From NCBI GenBank assembly GCA_033819885.1, contig JAQYUZ010000056.1, forward strand, positions 38,817-102,816: a stretch of DNA of 64,000 nt. Direction: 5' to 3'. Position numbers and translations under genes: made by a program. The notes beneath the pieces were generated by a model. That model did no database searches and was not told the origin of the DNA. It worked only from the letters and a program-made list of their open reading frames with translations. Source of the stretch: Microbotryomycetes sp. JL201. Its lineage: Eukaryota > Basidiomycota > Microbotryomycetes. Of this stretch, positions 63,995 through 64,000 are shown one piece after another (positions within the stretch are counted from its first letter, which is position 1; the number at the start of each line of letters is the position of its first letter).

Positions 63995-64000
63995 TATTTT

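Overview
The window is nuclear DNA of a gene-dense fungus, most likely a basidiomycete. It holds 23 protein-coding genes in 64 kb, almost all cut by many short introns (mostly 50-75 nt, GT..AG, often with CTGAC/CTGAT branch sites). Recognisable families include a PDR-type ABC transporter, a single-chain NADPH glutamate synthase, an Rnc1-like KH protein and a SIZ/PIAS SUMO ligase. The species cannot be named from sequence alone. All gene models were built by hand from splice signals, frame continuity and remembered family motifs. Every complete model sums to a whole number of codons, but none has been checked by alignment or RNA data.

Layout. 1-4500: 3' part of an ABC transporter (+). 4712-5591 NudC (-). 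6260-8111 cold-shock-domain protein 1 (+). 8782-9675 ribosomal protein eL13 (-). 10293-11262 Tfc7-like histidine phosphatase (+). 11428-12743 2-Cys peroxiredoxin (+). 13460-14947 ADP/ATP carrier (+). 15980-18146 SUMO E3 ligase (-). 19009-23028 UPF1-like helicase (-). 23368-25207 Ytm1 (+). 25325-28262 PAS-kinase-type kinase (-). 29079-34781 Gea/GBF1 Arf-GEF (-). 35113-35770 LSm1 (+). 36017-37261 Bcp1 (-). 37723-39538 KH protein (-). 39868-41347 ribokinase (-). 42875-49952 glutamate synthase (+). About 50598-50970: a nuclear copy of mitochondrial nad4. 51129-52608 cold-shock-domain protein 2 (-). 54061-55581 Gfd2-like nuclease (+). 56269-58937 DHA2-type MFS transporter (+). 59597-60568 ribosomal protein eL32 (-). 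60798-61909 short-chain dehydrogenase (-). 62450 to the window end: metallo-beta-lactamase-fold hydrolase (+), open at the 3' end, with a 69-nt T run in its last visible intron.

The genes are mostly housekeeping: translation (eL13, eL32, Ytm1, Bcp1), RNA metabolism (LSm1, KH, cold-shock, Gfd2, helicase), trafficking (Gea), nitrogen metabolism (GLT1), redox (peroxiredoxin) and export (ABC, MFS). I found no operon-like cluster, CRISPR array, rRNA, tRNA or intact mobile element, and no clear novel multi-gene system. The unusual signals concern gene structure and genome dynamics: a start codon split by an intron, about 4-5% GC-AG introns, several microexons, a stop codon set apart by an intron, two cold-shock paralogues sharing three intron positions, RTCACGTG-type boxes in most divergent promoters, and a frame-intact nad4 insertion.
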